Source: Pseudomonas knackmussii B13 | Lineage (GTDB): Bacteria > Pseudomonadota > Gammaproteobacteria > Pseudomonadales > Pseudomonadaceae | DNA length: 64,000 nt | Assembly: GCF_000689415.1 (NCBI RefSeq) | Contig: NZ_HG322950.1 | Span: 1,054,001 to 1,118,000, forward strand | Direction of reading: 5' to 3' | In this document: piece by piece, positions 15,795-24,116 of the stretch | Numbering within the stretch: position 1 is the first letter of the stretch | How the letters are laid out: each line of letters starts with the position of its first letter | Notes under the pieces: generated by a model | Databases searched by the model: none | What the model was told of the DNA's origin: nothing | What the model saw: only the letters and a program-made list of their open reading frames with translations | Translations under genes and position numbers: made by a program

Positions 15795-16223
15795 TCAGAG
15801 GCGCGGCAGGCGATGGTCCTGCAAAGGATAGCCCTGGTCGCGGTAGTAACGGAAATTCTCCCGCGCCGCCTGGCGGATGGCGGGTTCCTCCACCACCAGT
15901 TCGGCGATGCGGGCGAACTTGCCGGCGAAGGCGGGCACTTGCAGGGTCAGGTTGATCAGCAGGTCGTGCTGGCCGGCCGGCGGCTCGCCGAGGCCGAGGG
16001 TCACCGCGCTGTCGGCATCTTCCTCGACCGCGTTGTGCGGCAGGAAGGCGTCGCTGCGGAAGCTCCACAGGCGCGCATCGAGCGTTTCGCGCTGGGCTTC
16101 GTCGGCGCACAGCAGGTACACCCGCATGCCTTGCCGCCAGGCCTTGTCGGCCAGGCGGCAGGCGATGGTCAGGCGCGCCTCGGGATCGGCGCTGGGGATG
16201 ACGTAGAAGTCGACCCGGGTCAT
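15795..16223 (-). CDS. holC: DNA polymerase III chi subunit
   Basis: The 142-aa protein matches HolC, the clamp-loader accessory subunit that links DNA polymerase III to SSB. It starts MTRVDFYVIP, has the LADKAWRQGMRVYLLCADE region, the FLPHNA motif and the LINLTLQVPAFAGKFARIAELV segment typical of chi. Length is typical. It sits between pepA (34 nt upstream) and the small hypothetical gene (15 nt downstream), the usual pepA-holC pairing of gammaproteobacteria. Confidence 0.95.
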   Translation of the reverse strand: MTRVDFYVIPSADPEARLTIACRLADKAWRQGMRVYLLCADEAQRETLDARLWSFRSDAFLPHNAVEEDADSAVTLGLGEPPAGQHDLLINLTLQVPAFAGKFARIAELVVEEPAIRQAARENFRYYRDQGYPLQDHRLPRL

Positions 16224-16257
16224 GCCGGCGATCCCGTACGGCGATTGCGCTTTGCCA

Positions 16258-17745
16258 TTACTTGGCGCGGTCCAGCAGGTACTGGGTCAGCAGCGGAACC
16301 GGGCGGCCAGTGGCGCCCTTTTCCTTGCCGCCGCTGATCCAGGCGGTGCCGGCGATGTCCAGGTGCGCCCAGTGGAATTTCTTGGCGAAGCGCGAGAGGA
16401 AGCAGCCGGCGGTGATGGTGCCGGCCTTCGGCCCGCCGATGTTGGCGATGTCGGCGAAGGGGCTGTCCAGCTGTTCCTGGTACTCGTCGAACAGCGGCAG
16501 CTGCCAGGCGCGGTCGTCGGCCATCTCGCCGGCTTTCAGCAGCTGGCGGATCAGGGCGTCGTTGTTGCCCATCAGGCCGGAAGTGTTGCTGCCCAGGGCG
16601 ACGATGCAGGCGCCAGTGAGGGTGGCGATGTCCACTACGGAGGCCGGCTTGAAGCGCTCGACGTAGGTCAGCGCGTCGCACAGCACCAGGCGGCCTTCGG
16701 CGTCGGTGTTGAGGATCTCGACGGTCTGCCCGCTCATGGTGGTGACGATGTCGCCCGGACGGGTGGCGCCGCCGCTGGGCATGTTCTCGGCGCAGGCCAT
16801 CACGCCCACCAGGTTGATCGGCAGCTGCAGTTCGAGCACCGCGCGGAAGGTGCCGAATACACTGGCGGCGCCGCACATGTCGAACTTCATCTCGTCCATG
16901 CCCAGGCCGGGCTTGAGGCTGATGCCGCCGGTGTCGAAGGTGATGCCCTTGCCGACCAGAACGTGCGGAGCCTCATCCTTCTTGCCGCCGTTGTACTGCA
17001 GCACGATCAGGCGCGGCGGCTGGTCGCTACCTTGGGCCACCGCGAGGAAGGAACCCATGCCCAGCTCGTGCAGTTTCTTCTCGTCGAGCACTTCGACCTT
17101 CAGGCCCTTGTGCTCCTTGGCCAGGGCCTTGGCCTGTTCGCCGAGGAAGCTCGGGTGGCAGACGTTCGGCGGCAGGTTGCCGAGGTCGCGGGTCAGCGCC
17201 ATGCCGTTGGCGATGGCCTGGGCTTCTTTGGCGCCCAGTTCGACGGCTGCTGCATCGGCCTTGTCGGCCAGCAGGGTGAGTTTCTTCAGCTTCGGCGCTT
17301 CGGTTTTCTGGCTCTTGTAGCGATCGAACACATACAGGCCGTCGGCCAGGGTTTCGACCAGCAGGCGGGCCTTGCCGTGGGCGTTGCGGCCCTTGACCGC
17401 CAACTCACCCAGGGCCAGCACGGCATCGCCGCCGCCAAGGTTCTTCAGGTTGCCGAGCACCGCGGAAACCAATTTGCGGTACTGGCGGTCGGAGAGTTCG
17501 CGTTCCTTGCCGGCGCCAACCAGCAGCACGCGCTCGGCCTTGAGGTTGGGCAAATTCTGCAGCAGTAGAGTCTGGCCGACCTTGCCGGCCAGGTCGCCGC
17601 GCTTGAGCAGGCTGCTGATGGCGCCGCCGCTGGCGGCGTCCACGGCCTTGGCCGCGTTGCCGAGTTTGCGGCCTTCGCTGACGGCGACCACCAGTGTGGC
17701 GGTCTTCAGGGTTTCCGGACTGGCGCTTTTTACAAGGAATTCCAT
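16258..17745 (-). CDS. pepA: Cytosol (leucyl) aminopeptidase
   Basis: The 495-aa M17 leucyl aminopeptidase removes N-terminal residues from peptides in the cytoplasm and in other bacteria also binds DNA at XerCD/arginine sites. The binuclear metal site is seen in VGKGITFDTGGISLKP and NTDAEGRLVL (the M17 NTDAEGRL signature), and KFDMCGAASV is conserved. The ATG at 17745 (MEFLVKS) gives the standard Pseudomonas N-terminus; an in-frame upstream start would add 21 unusual residues. It is the first gene of the pepA-holC group and divergent from lptF. Confidence 0.97.
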   Translation of the reverse strand: MEFLVKSASPETLKTATLVVAVSEGRKLGNAAKAVDAASGGAISSLLKRGDLAGKVGQTLLLQNLPNLKAERVLLVGAGKERELSDRQYRKLVSAVLGNLKNLGGGDAVLALGELAVKGRNAHGKARLLVETLADGLYVFDRYKSQKTEAPKLKKLTLLADKADAAAVELGAKEAQAIANGMALTRDLGNLPPNVCHPSFLGEQAKALAKEHKGLKVEVLDEKKLHELGMGSFLAVAQGSDQPPRLIVLQYNGGKKDEAPHVLVGKGITFDTGGISLKPGLGMDEMKFDMCGAASVFGTFRAVLELQLPINLVGVMACAENMPSGGATRPGDIVTTMSGQTVEILNTDAEGRLVLCDALTYVERFKPASVVDIATLTGACIVALGSNTSGLMGNNDALIRQLLKAGEMADDRAWQLPLFDEYQEQLDSPFADIANIGGPKAGTITAGCFLSRFAKKFHWAHLDIAGTAWISGGKEKGATGRPVPLLTQYLLDRAK

Positions 17746-17813
17746 GGCAAGGTGTCCCCAATCGAAGGGTCGAGATGGCGGATGGCTTACTGTTGCGGCC
17801 GGGTGCATGCGCA

Positions 17814-17842
17814 GTGACAGCTCCGGCGAATCGCAGGATAAT
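17814..17842 (+). promoter_or_regulatory. Putative sigma-70 promoter for lptFG
   Basis: GTGACA (17814-17819), 17-bp spacer, GATAAT (17837-17842), about 95 nt upstream of the lptF start in the pepA-lptF divergent gap. Confidence 0.5.
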
Positions 17843-17945
17843 GCCGGGTATTTTTCACCGGTCCGCGGCTGCGCGGGCCGGCAGAGCCTCGAGGCGGCTA
17901 GTTTGAGCGTAGCCGGCCGAGCGTGACAACCCTGGAGTGCCCGGT

Positions 17946-19070
17946 TTGATTGTCTTCCGTTACCTCTCCCGCGAAGTTCTGGTCACCATGAGCGCGGTCA
18001 GCGCCGTGTTGCTGGTGATCATCATGAGCGGCCGCTTCATCAAGTACCTGGCCCAGGCGGCCCAGGGTGCCCTCGATCCAGGCTCGCTGTTCATGATCAT
18101 GGGCGTGCGGATGCCCGGCTTCCTGCAGCTGATCCTGCCGCTGGGGCTGTTCCTCGGCATCCTGCTGGCCTATGGCCGGCTCTACCTGGACAGCGAGATG
18201 ACAGTGCTCACCGCCACCGGCATGAGCCAGCAGCGCCTGCTCGCCTACAGCATGGCGCCGGCCCTGCTGGTGGCCTTGCTGGTGGCCTGGCTGAGCCTGT
18301 CGCTGGCGCCCAAGGGCATCGAGCGCATGCAGCTGATCCTGAACAAGCAGGACGCCATGACCGAGTTCGACACCCTGGCCCCGGGGCGCTTCCAGTCGAT
18401 GCGCGACGGCAGCCGGGTGACCTACACCGAGCAGTTGTCCAACGACCGCACCCAGCTCGGTGGCGTGTTCATCGCCGAGAAGAATCCGCCGCACAACGGC
18501 AAGCCGGGCACCGACGCGGTGCTGGTGGCGCACCACGGTGTGCAGCAGATTCATCCGGACGGCAGCCGCTACCTCATCCTCAGCGATGGCTACCGCTACG
18601 ACGGCGTGCCGGGCCAGGCCGACTACCGGGCGATCAAGTACGACACCTACGGCGTGCTGCTGCCCAAGCCGGAAGTGAGCAGCGAGATCGATGACCGCGA
18701 CGCCGTTCCCACCAGCGAGCTGCTGGCCAGCAAGGAGCCGCGCATGCGTTCGGAGCTGCAGTGGCGCCTGTCCATCCCGTTGCTGGTGTTCATCGTCACC
18801 GTGCTGGCGGTGCCGCTGTCCAAGGTCAACCCGCGCCAGGGGCGCTTCCTCAAGCTGCTGCCGGCCGTGCTTCTGTACATGAGCTACCTGGCGCTGCTGA
18901 TCACTGCTCGCGGCATGCTCGACAAGGGTAAGATCCCGCTGGGCATCGGGCTCTGGTGGGTCCACCTGCTCTTCCTCGCAATCGGCCTGCTGCTGGTCTA
19001 CTGGGAACCCCTGAGATTGAAGTGGGCGGCTTCCCGTACCCGTTCCGTCGAGGAGCGCCAGCATGCGTAA
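17946..19070 (+). CDS. lptF: LPS export ABC transporter permease LptF
   Basis: The 374-aa inner-membrane subunit of the LptB2FG transporter extracts lipopolysaccharide and passes it to the LptC/LptA bridge. Transmembrane helices 1-3 occupy about residues 10-120, a periplasmic beta-jellyroll about 130-265, and helices 4-6 about 270-360, the standard layout. The start is taken as TTG at 17946 (MIVFRYLSREV), with TGGAG about 8 nt upstream. A GTG 9 nt earlier sits on top of that ribosome site and is less likely. The stop overlaps the lptG start by 8 bp, implying translational coupling. Confidence 0.94.
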   Translation: MIVFRYLSREVLVTMSAVSAVLLVIIMSGRFIKYLAQAAQGALDPGSLFMIMGVRMPGFLQLILPLGLFLGILLAYGRLYLDSEMTVLTATGMSQQRLLAYSMAPALLVALLVAWLSLSLAPKGIERMQLILNKQDAMTEFDTLAPGRFQSMRDGSRVTYTEQLSNDRTQLGGVFIAEKNPPHNGKPGTDAVLVAHHGVQQIHPDGSRYLILSDGYRYDGVPGQADYRAIKYDTYGVLLPKPEVSSEIDDRDAVPTSELLASKEPRMRSELQWRLSIPLLVFIVTVLAVPLSKVNPRQGRFLKLLPAVLLYMSYLALLITARGMLDKGKIPLGIGLWWVHLLFLAIGLLLVYWEPLRLKWAASRTRSVEERQHA

Positions 19071-20130
19071 GCTCGACCGCTACGTCGGCGCGACCGTCTT
19101 CCTGTCCATCCTTGCAGTGCTGGGCGTGATCCTTGGCCTGTCGATGACCTTCGCCTTCATCGATCAGCTCGGCGCGCTGGACGAGAGCTACACCCTGGGC
19201 GCTGCAGTCAAGTACATCCTGCTCACCACCCCAAGCCGGATCTACGACCTGCTGCCGATGGCCGCGCTGATCGGCTGCCTGGTGGGCCTCGGCACCCTGG
19301 CCAGCAACAGCGAGCTGACCATCATGCGTGCCGCCGGCGTGTCGCTGCAGCGCATCGTCTGGGCGGTGATGAAGCCGATGCTGGTGCTGATGTTCGTTGG
19401 CATCCTGATCGGCGAGTTCGTCGTGCCCTATACCGAAAACCAGGCGCAGAGCGATCGCGCCCTGGCCCAGAGCGATGGCGGCGTGGTGAGTTCGCGCAAC
19501 GGGCTGTGGCACCGCCAGGGCCAGGAGTTCATCCACATCAACGTGGTGCAGGCCGATGGGCTTCTGCTTGGCGTGACCCGCTACGACTTCGACGAGCAGC
19601 ACCAGCTGCTGCGTTCGAGCTTTGCCAAGCGCGGGACTTTCCAGAACGGCCAGTGGGTGCTGGAAGACGTCACCACCACTGTGCTGCACCCGCAGGAGAA
19701 ACGCAGCGAAGTGCAGCAGCAGGCGACCGAGTCCTGGAATATCGAGCTCAGTCCGAAACTGCTGAGCACCGTGGTAATGGAGCCGGAGTCGCTCTCGATC
19801 AGCGGTCTGTGGGACTACATCCACTACCTGCAGGAACAGGGCCTGAGCAGCAGCCGCTACTGGCTGGCGTTCTGGACCAAGGTCCTGCAGCCGGTGGTCA
19901 CTGCGGCACTGGTGCTGATGGCGATTTCCTTCATCTTCGGCCCGCTGCGCAGCGTGACCCTCGGCCAGCGCGTGTTTACCGGCGTGCTGGTGGGCTTCAC
20001 CTTCCGTATCGCCCAGGACCTGCTCGGTCCGTCCAGCCAGGTGTTCAACTTCCCGCCGCTGCTGGCGGTGCTGGTGCCGGCGGCGATCTGTGCGCTACTC
20101 GGCGCCTGGTTGCTCAAGCGGGCGGGGTGA
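19063..20130 (+). CDS. lptG: LPS export ABC transporter permease LptG
   Basis: The 355-aa partner of LptF has the same architecture: helices 1-3 in residues about 12-120, a periplasmic domain, then helices 4-6 near the C-terminus. The N-terminal LDRYVGATVFLSIL and the LPMAALIGCLVGLGTLASNSEL coupling segment are typical of LptG. It starts within the end of lptF and is followed by a strong bidirectional terminator. lptB and lptC lie elsewhere, as is normal. Confidence 0.96.
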   Translation: MRKLDRYVGATVFLSILAVLGVILGLSMTFAFIDQLGALDESYTLGAAVKYILLTTPSRIYDLLPMAALIGCLVGLGTLASNSELTIMRAAGVSLQRIVWAVMKPMLVLMFVGILIGEFVVPYTENQAQSDRALAQSDGGVVSSRNGLWHRQGQEFIHINVVQADGLLLGVTRYDFDEQHQLLRSSFAKRGTFQNGQWVLEDVTTTVLHPQEKRSEVQQQATESWNIELSPKLLSTVVMEPESLSISGLWDYIHYLQEQGLSSSRYWLAFWTKVLQPVVTAALVLMAISFIFGPLRSVTLGQRVFTGVLVGFTFRIAQDLLGPSSQVFNFPPLLAVLVPAAICALLGAWLLKRAG

Positions 20131-20157
20131 GCCGGCAAACGCCGCGATACCACGCAT

Positions 20158-20193
20158 AAAAAAGCCCGGCTGCCTTTGGCGCCGGGCTTTTTT
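20158..20193. terminator. Bidirectional intrinsic terminator (lptG / RDD gene)
   Basis: AAAAAAGCCCGGC - 10-nt loop - GCCGGGCTTTTTT is fully symmetrical, placed between the convergent lptG and RDD genes. Confidence 0.92.
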
Positions 20194-20207
20194 CATGGTG
20201 ACGCGCT

Positions 20208-20720
20208 TCAGCCGCGGCCCTGGGTCGCCTTGCGCACGTCCTTGGGGATCTGGATGACCACGCTTTCCGAGTAGCGGTCCTGCCAGGTTCTCTTGTCCTT
20301 GTCCCAGAGCATCCACAGGAAGCCCAGGCCGGCGCACAGCCAGGAGGCGATGGCGATGACGAAGCGCAGCAGCGCCTGAACCAGGCTGATCGCGCTGCCG
20401 TCGCGGTTCTGCACACGGATGCCCCAGACCTGCATGCCGAGGGTCTGGCCCTTGTGGGTCCAGAACTTCGCGAAGAAGGCGAACAGACTGATGAACAGCA
20501 GGCTGGACAACATCGGATCGCCGATCAGGCCGCCCTGGTCGGCGAGCTGCTTCAGGCGCTCGCTGCCGAGGATCAGACGCAGAACCACCTGCTGGTAGAG
20601 CAGGGTGACCACCATCATCAGTGCCACGCAGAGCAGGAAGTCGTAGAACATCGCGGCAAAGCGACGCAGCAACGGGGCGGGCGGGAAATTTCCTGATGGC
20701 TGGAGCGAGGGCTTGGACAT
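20208..20720 (-). CDS. RDD-family membrane protein
   Basis: The 170-aa protein carries an RDD domain: after a short polar start, LLRRFAAMFYDFLLCVALMM supplies the R and D residues of the first helix. A second hydrophobic segment (SSLLFISLFAFFAKFW) and a third (LLRFVIAIASWLCAGLGFLWML) follow, with the conserved T-x-G-x-x-x-x-G-I (GQTLGMQVWGIRV) between. The function of the family is poorly known; some members are linked to Na+/H+ exchange. It sits alone on the minus strand between lptG and the divergent EAL gene. Confidence 0.88.
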   Translation of the reverse strand: MSKPSLQPSGNFPPAPLLRRFAAMFYDFLLCVALMMVVTLLYQQVVLRLILGSERLKQLADQGGLIGDPMLSSLLFISLFAFFAKFWTHKGQTLGMQVWGIRVQNRDGSAISLVQALLRFVIAIASWLCAGLGFLWMLWDKDKRTWQDRYSESVVIQIPKDVRKATQGRG

Positions 20721-20907
20721 AGTGTGGCCTTTGCGCTGGCGTGGGGCGGGGCGATCCCGGTGGTGGCCGGGGATTATACGGGCTTCGCCGTTTCATGTTG
20801 GCCGACAGGGTGCCGCACGCGGGCTACGCTTGCGTCAGGCGCTGCGGGCAATCGGCAGGCCTTGGCGCGTCGCAGCGGCGGGGCGCCGAATCAGTGGAAT
20901 CACAGGG

Positions 20908-22488
20908 ATGCTGCTATCGAACAAGGCCAGGCGTCGCTTGCTGGTGCGTCTGCTGTTCTCGCTGGTGATGGCGATGCTGCCGCTGACGGTGGGTGGGGCG
21001 ATCGTCTACTGGCAGACGCTGGCGAGTCTGCAAAGGGAGGCCAGGCATGCCGCCAGCGAGGCGGAGCGCTTGGTCGACGTCATGCTCGCCAACGCAGTGG
21101 GTGCGGCGCGCACTACCATCGCCTATTCGGCCGGCGATTGCCTGAGTGCCGAGCCAATCCTGCGGCAGCAGGTCGCGATCGTCCCCTTCGTTCGCTCGCT
21201 CAACCTGACTCGCGACGAGCGTATTTTCTGTACCTCCCTTTATGGTCCCTTCGACCGCCCGGTTGACGTGCCGTCTTATAGCGAAGGCCGCCTGCTGCTG
21301 ATGGCCGGCAATGAAGTCACGCCCACCACCTCGCTGCTGGTCAATCGAATGGTCGACGGGCGCTTCGGTGTACTCGCGACCATCGATGGCCGCTACGTGA
21401 CCAGCGTTCTGCAGTTGGTGGATCTGCGCTCGGAATTGCAGCTGCAGGTCGGGGGTCGCTGGTTGGACGAGGAGGGGAACGTCCACCTCGGCCCGCCTGA
21501 AGCGCTACCGCTGGGGCATGCCAGCGTGCCCTCGGATCGCTTCCCGTTCAGCGTGATAGGAGGTTTCAAGGCCGGGGAGCAATGGCGCTACATGCGCGAG
21601 GACAGCTGGCCGTTGCTGTTGGGCCTGTCCCTGCTCGGTGTGCTCTCCGGCATCAGCAGCTATTGGCTGTGGGGGCGCGCAGGGACGCCGACCCGCGAGC
21701 TGGAGCGCGCGCTGCATGCCGGCGAGTTCGTGCCCTACCTGCAGCCGCTGGTGGACGGTGCCAGCGGGCGCTGGGTCGGCGCCGAGGTGCTGATGCGCTG
21801 GAAGCACCGCAGCGAAGGCCTGGTCAGCCCGGACCTGTTCATACCCATGGCGGAGCGCTGTGGCCTGATCGTGCCGATGACCCGCTCTCTGCTCAATCAA
21901 CTGGCCCTAGGGCTGGGGCCGCACGCCGGCCTGTTGGGGCAGGGCTTCCACCTGGGCGTCAACATCAGTGCCGAGCATTGCCGGGGAAACAGCCTGATCA
22001 ACGATTGCGCGGATTTCCTGGGGGCCTTCGCACCGGGCAGTCTGAGCCTGATGCTGGAGCTGACCGAGCGCGAGATGATCGAGGCCAGCGAGGGTATCCG
22101 CGATCTCTTCGAGCAGCTGCGCGCGTTGGGCGTGACCCTGGCGATAGACGATTTCGGCACTGGGCAGTCGCGCCTGACCTACCTGGGCGAGTTCCAGGTG
22201 GATGCGTTGAAGATCGACAAGATATTCGTGGCCTCCATCGGCACCGACAGCCTGATGCGGCACATCCTCGACAGCATCGTCGAACTCTCGGCCAAGCTCG
22301 ACCTGCTGGTCATCGCCGAGGGCATAGAAACGCCGGCGCAGCGCGATTACCTGCTTGGCCATGGAGTCGAATGCCTGCAGGGCTACCTGTTCGCCAAGCC
22401 CATGCCGCTGGCAGATTTCATTGCCGGGTTGCGAGCTGGTAGGTGCGAACAGGCCGGGGAGGCGCCGTTCGGCAAGGGCGACGCCTAA
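20908..22488 (+). CDS. Cyclic-di-GMP phosphodiesterase, CSS-motif sensor with EAL domain
   Basis: A 526-aa membrane-bound EAL protein. Helix 1 is at about residues 12-32. The periplasmic part (about 33-230) contains GDCLS and FCTSLYGPF, consistent with the CSS-motif sensor whose two cysteines form a redox-controlled disulfide. Helix 2 is at about 235-253. The EAL domain (about 260-510) keeps the metal and catalytic residues: GAEVLMRW (EVL in place of EAL), the Glu in ELTEREM, DDFGTG, the Lys in LKIDKIFV and the Glu in IAEGIET. It should therefore hydrolyse c-di-GMP, with activity tuned by periplasmic redox as for E. coli PdeB/PdeC-type proteins. The start at 20908 is chosen because it places helix 1 directly after a short basic segment. 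Confidence 0.9.
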   Translation: MLLSNKARRRLLVRLLFSLVMAMLPLTVGGAIVYWQTLASLQREARHAASEAERLVDVMLANAVGAARTTIAYSAGDCLSAEPILRQQVAIVPFVRSLNLTRDERIFCTSLYGPFDRPVDVPSYSEGRLLLMAGNEVTPTTSLLVNRMVDGRFGVLATIDGRYVTSVLQLVDLRSELQLQVGGRWLDEEGNVHLGPPEALPLGHASVPSDRFPFSVIGGFKAGEQWRYMREDSWPLLLGLSLLGVLSGISSYWLWGRAGTPTRELERALHAGEFVPYLQPLVDGASGRWVGAEVLMRWKHRSEGLVSPDLFIPMAERCGLIVPMTRSLLNQLALGLGPHAGLLGQGFHLGVNISAEHCRGNSLINDCADFLGAFAPGSLSLMLELTEREMIEASEGIRDLFEQLRALGVTLAIDDFGTGQSRLTYLGEFQVDALKIDKIFVASIGTDSLMRHILDSIVELSAKLDLLVIAEGIETPAQRDYLLGHGVECLQGYLFAKPMPLADFIAGLRAGRCEQAGEAPFGKGDA

Positions 22489-22526
22489 GCCCGGTGGCCA
22501 AGCGCAGCCGGGCTTTGGTGCGCTCG

Positions 22527-23010
22527 TCAGGCCGCCGAGGCGCTGTAGGAGGGAGACTGGTTGTAGTACTTGATGCAGGCCTCGAGTCGGGTTCGGGACT
22601 CGCTGTCCAGCGCCAGGAACTCCATGCCGTAGTTGTGGCAGTCCTCGCTCCGGGTCTGCCATTTCACCTGAGCGCGCACCGGGAAGGACACCTGCCGGTC
22701 GTATTCCGCCCAGTTGTCGCTGGGTTGCTGGATCAGTAGGTCGAGGCTGTCGCTTTCGACGACCTTCAGTGGCTGGGCCAGCTTCAGGCGAATGCTGCTC
22801 ATGCTGAAATTGGCCGATCTGGCGTATGTGGTCGGCCAGTGTCTCGACCATGGCATGCATGCTAGGGAGCAGACTGTCGTCATGCCGCGATCGATTGTCG
22901 ATGCGCAAGTCGAGCTTGCCGGCAGCCACCTGGCGGGCCACCGTCGCCGCGTAGGCCGGTTCGTTGCCGAGCAGTTGGGGCAGCCGGCGGTAGAGGAGCG
23001 GGCAGCACTA
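22527..23010 (-). pseudogene. Decayed remnant: HAMP-like segment followed out of frame by a PilZ-like C-terminus
   Basis: On the minus strand, 23007 down to about 22800 encodes LPQLLGNEPAYAATVARQVAAG and DDSLLPSMHAMVETL, which read as the end of a periplasmic domain and a HAMP region of a methyl-accepting chemotaxis protein. An in-frame TAG (23008-23010) blocks it upstream. In a different frame, an ORF of 91 codons (22802-22527, start ATG) encodes a PilZ-like C-terminal half (FPVRAQVKW, NYGMEFLAL) without the N-terminal RxxxR c-di-GMP motif. The two pieces overlap at 22800. I interpret this as fusion by deletion of an MCP gene and a PilZ gene, or as a frameshifted single gene. A short functional PilZ-like protein cannot be excluded. 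Confidence 0.6.
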
Positions 23011-23163
23011 ATGGTTGGGTGCCCGGGCGAGGTAGGCGGATGCCCGCGCTTTCACCGCTCGCGTTGATCATCGTCAAGTCGCCTCCGGCCTCCGGGGGGA
23101 GACTGGATGCGCGTCCTGAAAAGGCGCGACATTCTTCCATTTTCCCGCAGCAGGTGAGTGACG

Positions 23164-23655
23164 ATGGACAAATATCAGCAAAGCCACAAAGACAAGCTCT
23201 TCAAGCCGGACCGCCTCGATGTCTATGTCGAGTCGCATCGTCCGCGGGGGCTCGCGCAATGTCCGCAATGCGGGGTGAAGTATCACGCCGGCCAGTGGAC
23301 CTGGCATGTCGACCTCTCAGCGCAGGAGGTCGAGTCGTTCCTCTGCCCGGCTTGCCGGCGCACTCTCGACCAGGCACCTGCGGGAGAAGTTCGGATTTCC
23401 GGCGGTTTCCTGAAAACGCATGAAGACGAAATCATCCACCTGCTGCGCAATACGGAGGAGCGCGAGAAGCATGATCATGCCCTCGAGCGGCTGATATCCA
23501 TCGTTCGGGATGGGGACGAACTGGTGGCAACGACTACCGGGATCCACCTGGCCAACCGAATTGGACACGCCCTGGACGCGGCCTACGACGGCCAGAGCAG
23601 CTACCGCTACAGCGACAGCGAGTCCTACCTGAGCGTCGACTGGCATCGGGATTGA
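23164..23655 (+). CDS. Small zinc-ribbon protein (BCAM0308-like)
   Basis: The 163-aa protein has a CPQCG motif (residues about 37-41) and a second CPAC (about 64-67) spaced as a zinc ribbon, with HAGQWTWH between them. The C-terminal half (EDEIIHLLRNTEEREKHDHALERL) is helical and charged, and ends in an alpha-beta segment. It resembles the poorly described BCAM0308 family (also called Nmd3-like), found in many Pseudomonas genomes without a known function. The ATG is chosen because AGGTGA lies about 8 nt upstream. It stands alone between the HAMP/PilZ remnant and tRNA-Leu. Confidence 0.7.
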   Translation: MDKYQQSHKDKLFKPDRLDVYVESHRPRGLAQCPQCGVKYHAGQWTWHVDLSAQEVESFLCPACRRTLDQAPAGEVRISGGFLKTHEDEIIHLLRNTEEREKHDHALERLISIVRDGDELVATTTGIHLANRIGHALDAAYDGQSSYRYSDSESYLSVDWHRD

Positions 23656-23857
23656 GCCAGCCCGTCGGGACCGGTGGGCGGGTCGGGGAGGCGCGGGAAG
23701 AGAGGCCGGCCATGGAAGGCGGTGGCCGCTGCAAGTCCGGCGGCAGGCGAGCCTTGGCCGGGCCTCAGTAAGGCAGCTCATGCGGGGCGGGAGTCGTGGG
23801 CGCACACGAATGTGGGGGCTGACGCCACGATCTCCCGCTGCTTGAATCGCAGGCAAC
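23656..23857. other. Gene-free interval
   Basis: About 200 bp with no gene, repeat or promoter that I can support; a terminator follows at once. Confidence 0.5.
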
Positions 23858-23885
23858 AAAAAACCGGCGCAAAGGCCGGTTTTTC
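23858..23885. terminator. Terminator downstream of tRNA-Leu / zinc-ribbon gene
   Basis: AAAACCGGC-GCAAA-GGCCGGTTTT forms a hairpin with A-rich and T-rich flanks. It is about 40 nt past the tRNA 3' end on the minus strand and could serve both strands. Confidence 0.75.
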
Positions 23886-23926
23886 GTGGGTTTCTGGATC
23901 TCCTGGGAGGTCCTGAAACGATGTGG

Positions 23927-24012
23927 TGGTGCCCCGGGAGAGACTCGAACTCTCACTCTGTCGCCAGAAACGGATTTTGAATCCGCCGCGTCTACCATTC
24001 CGCCACCGAGGC
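23927..24012 (-). tRNA. tRNA-Leu, anticodon CAA
   Basis: The 86-nt minus-strand gene begins GCCTCGGTGGCGGAATGG and ends GGGGCACCA with CCA encoded. The anticodon loop TTCAAAA gives CAA (decodes UUG). The T-arm GTTCGAGTC and a long variable arm fit the type II fold of leucine tRNAs. The acceptor stem pairs GCCTCGG-type 5' bases with the 3' strand apart from the terminal pairs, which should be checked by tRNAscan-SE. Confidence 0.95.
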
Positions 24013-24023
24013 AATGGCGGCGG

Positions 24024-24052
24024 AGTATAGGGAGCGCGCTCTAGCCGGTCAA
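24024..24052 (-). promoter_or_regulatory. Sigma-70 promoter of tRNA-Leu
   Basis: On the minus strand: TTGACC (plus 24047-24052), 17-bp spacer, TATACT (plus 24024-24029), ending 11 bp before the tRNA 5' end. A near-consensus promoter correctly placed for a stable RNA. Confidence 0.85.
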
Positions 24053-24116
24053 TCCACCCGAATGGCCAGGATTTGCCAATTCCATTAGAATATCGGGCCC
24101 TTCGAGAACTACCTCC

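Noticed and set aside
22443..22739. Plus-strand frames over the end of the EAL gene and the PilZ remnant
   Set aside because: Opposite to recognisable HAMP/PilZ coding; no ribosome site or motif.
23656..24012. Integrative element next to tRNA-Leu
   Set aside because: No integrase, no direct repeat of the tRNA 3' end and no foreign genes; the tRNA is followed by its own terminator.
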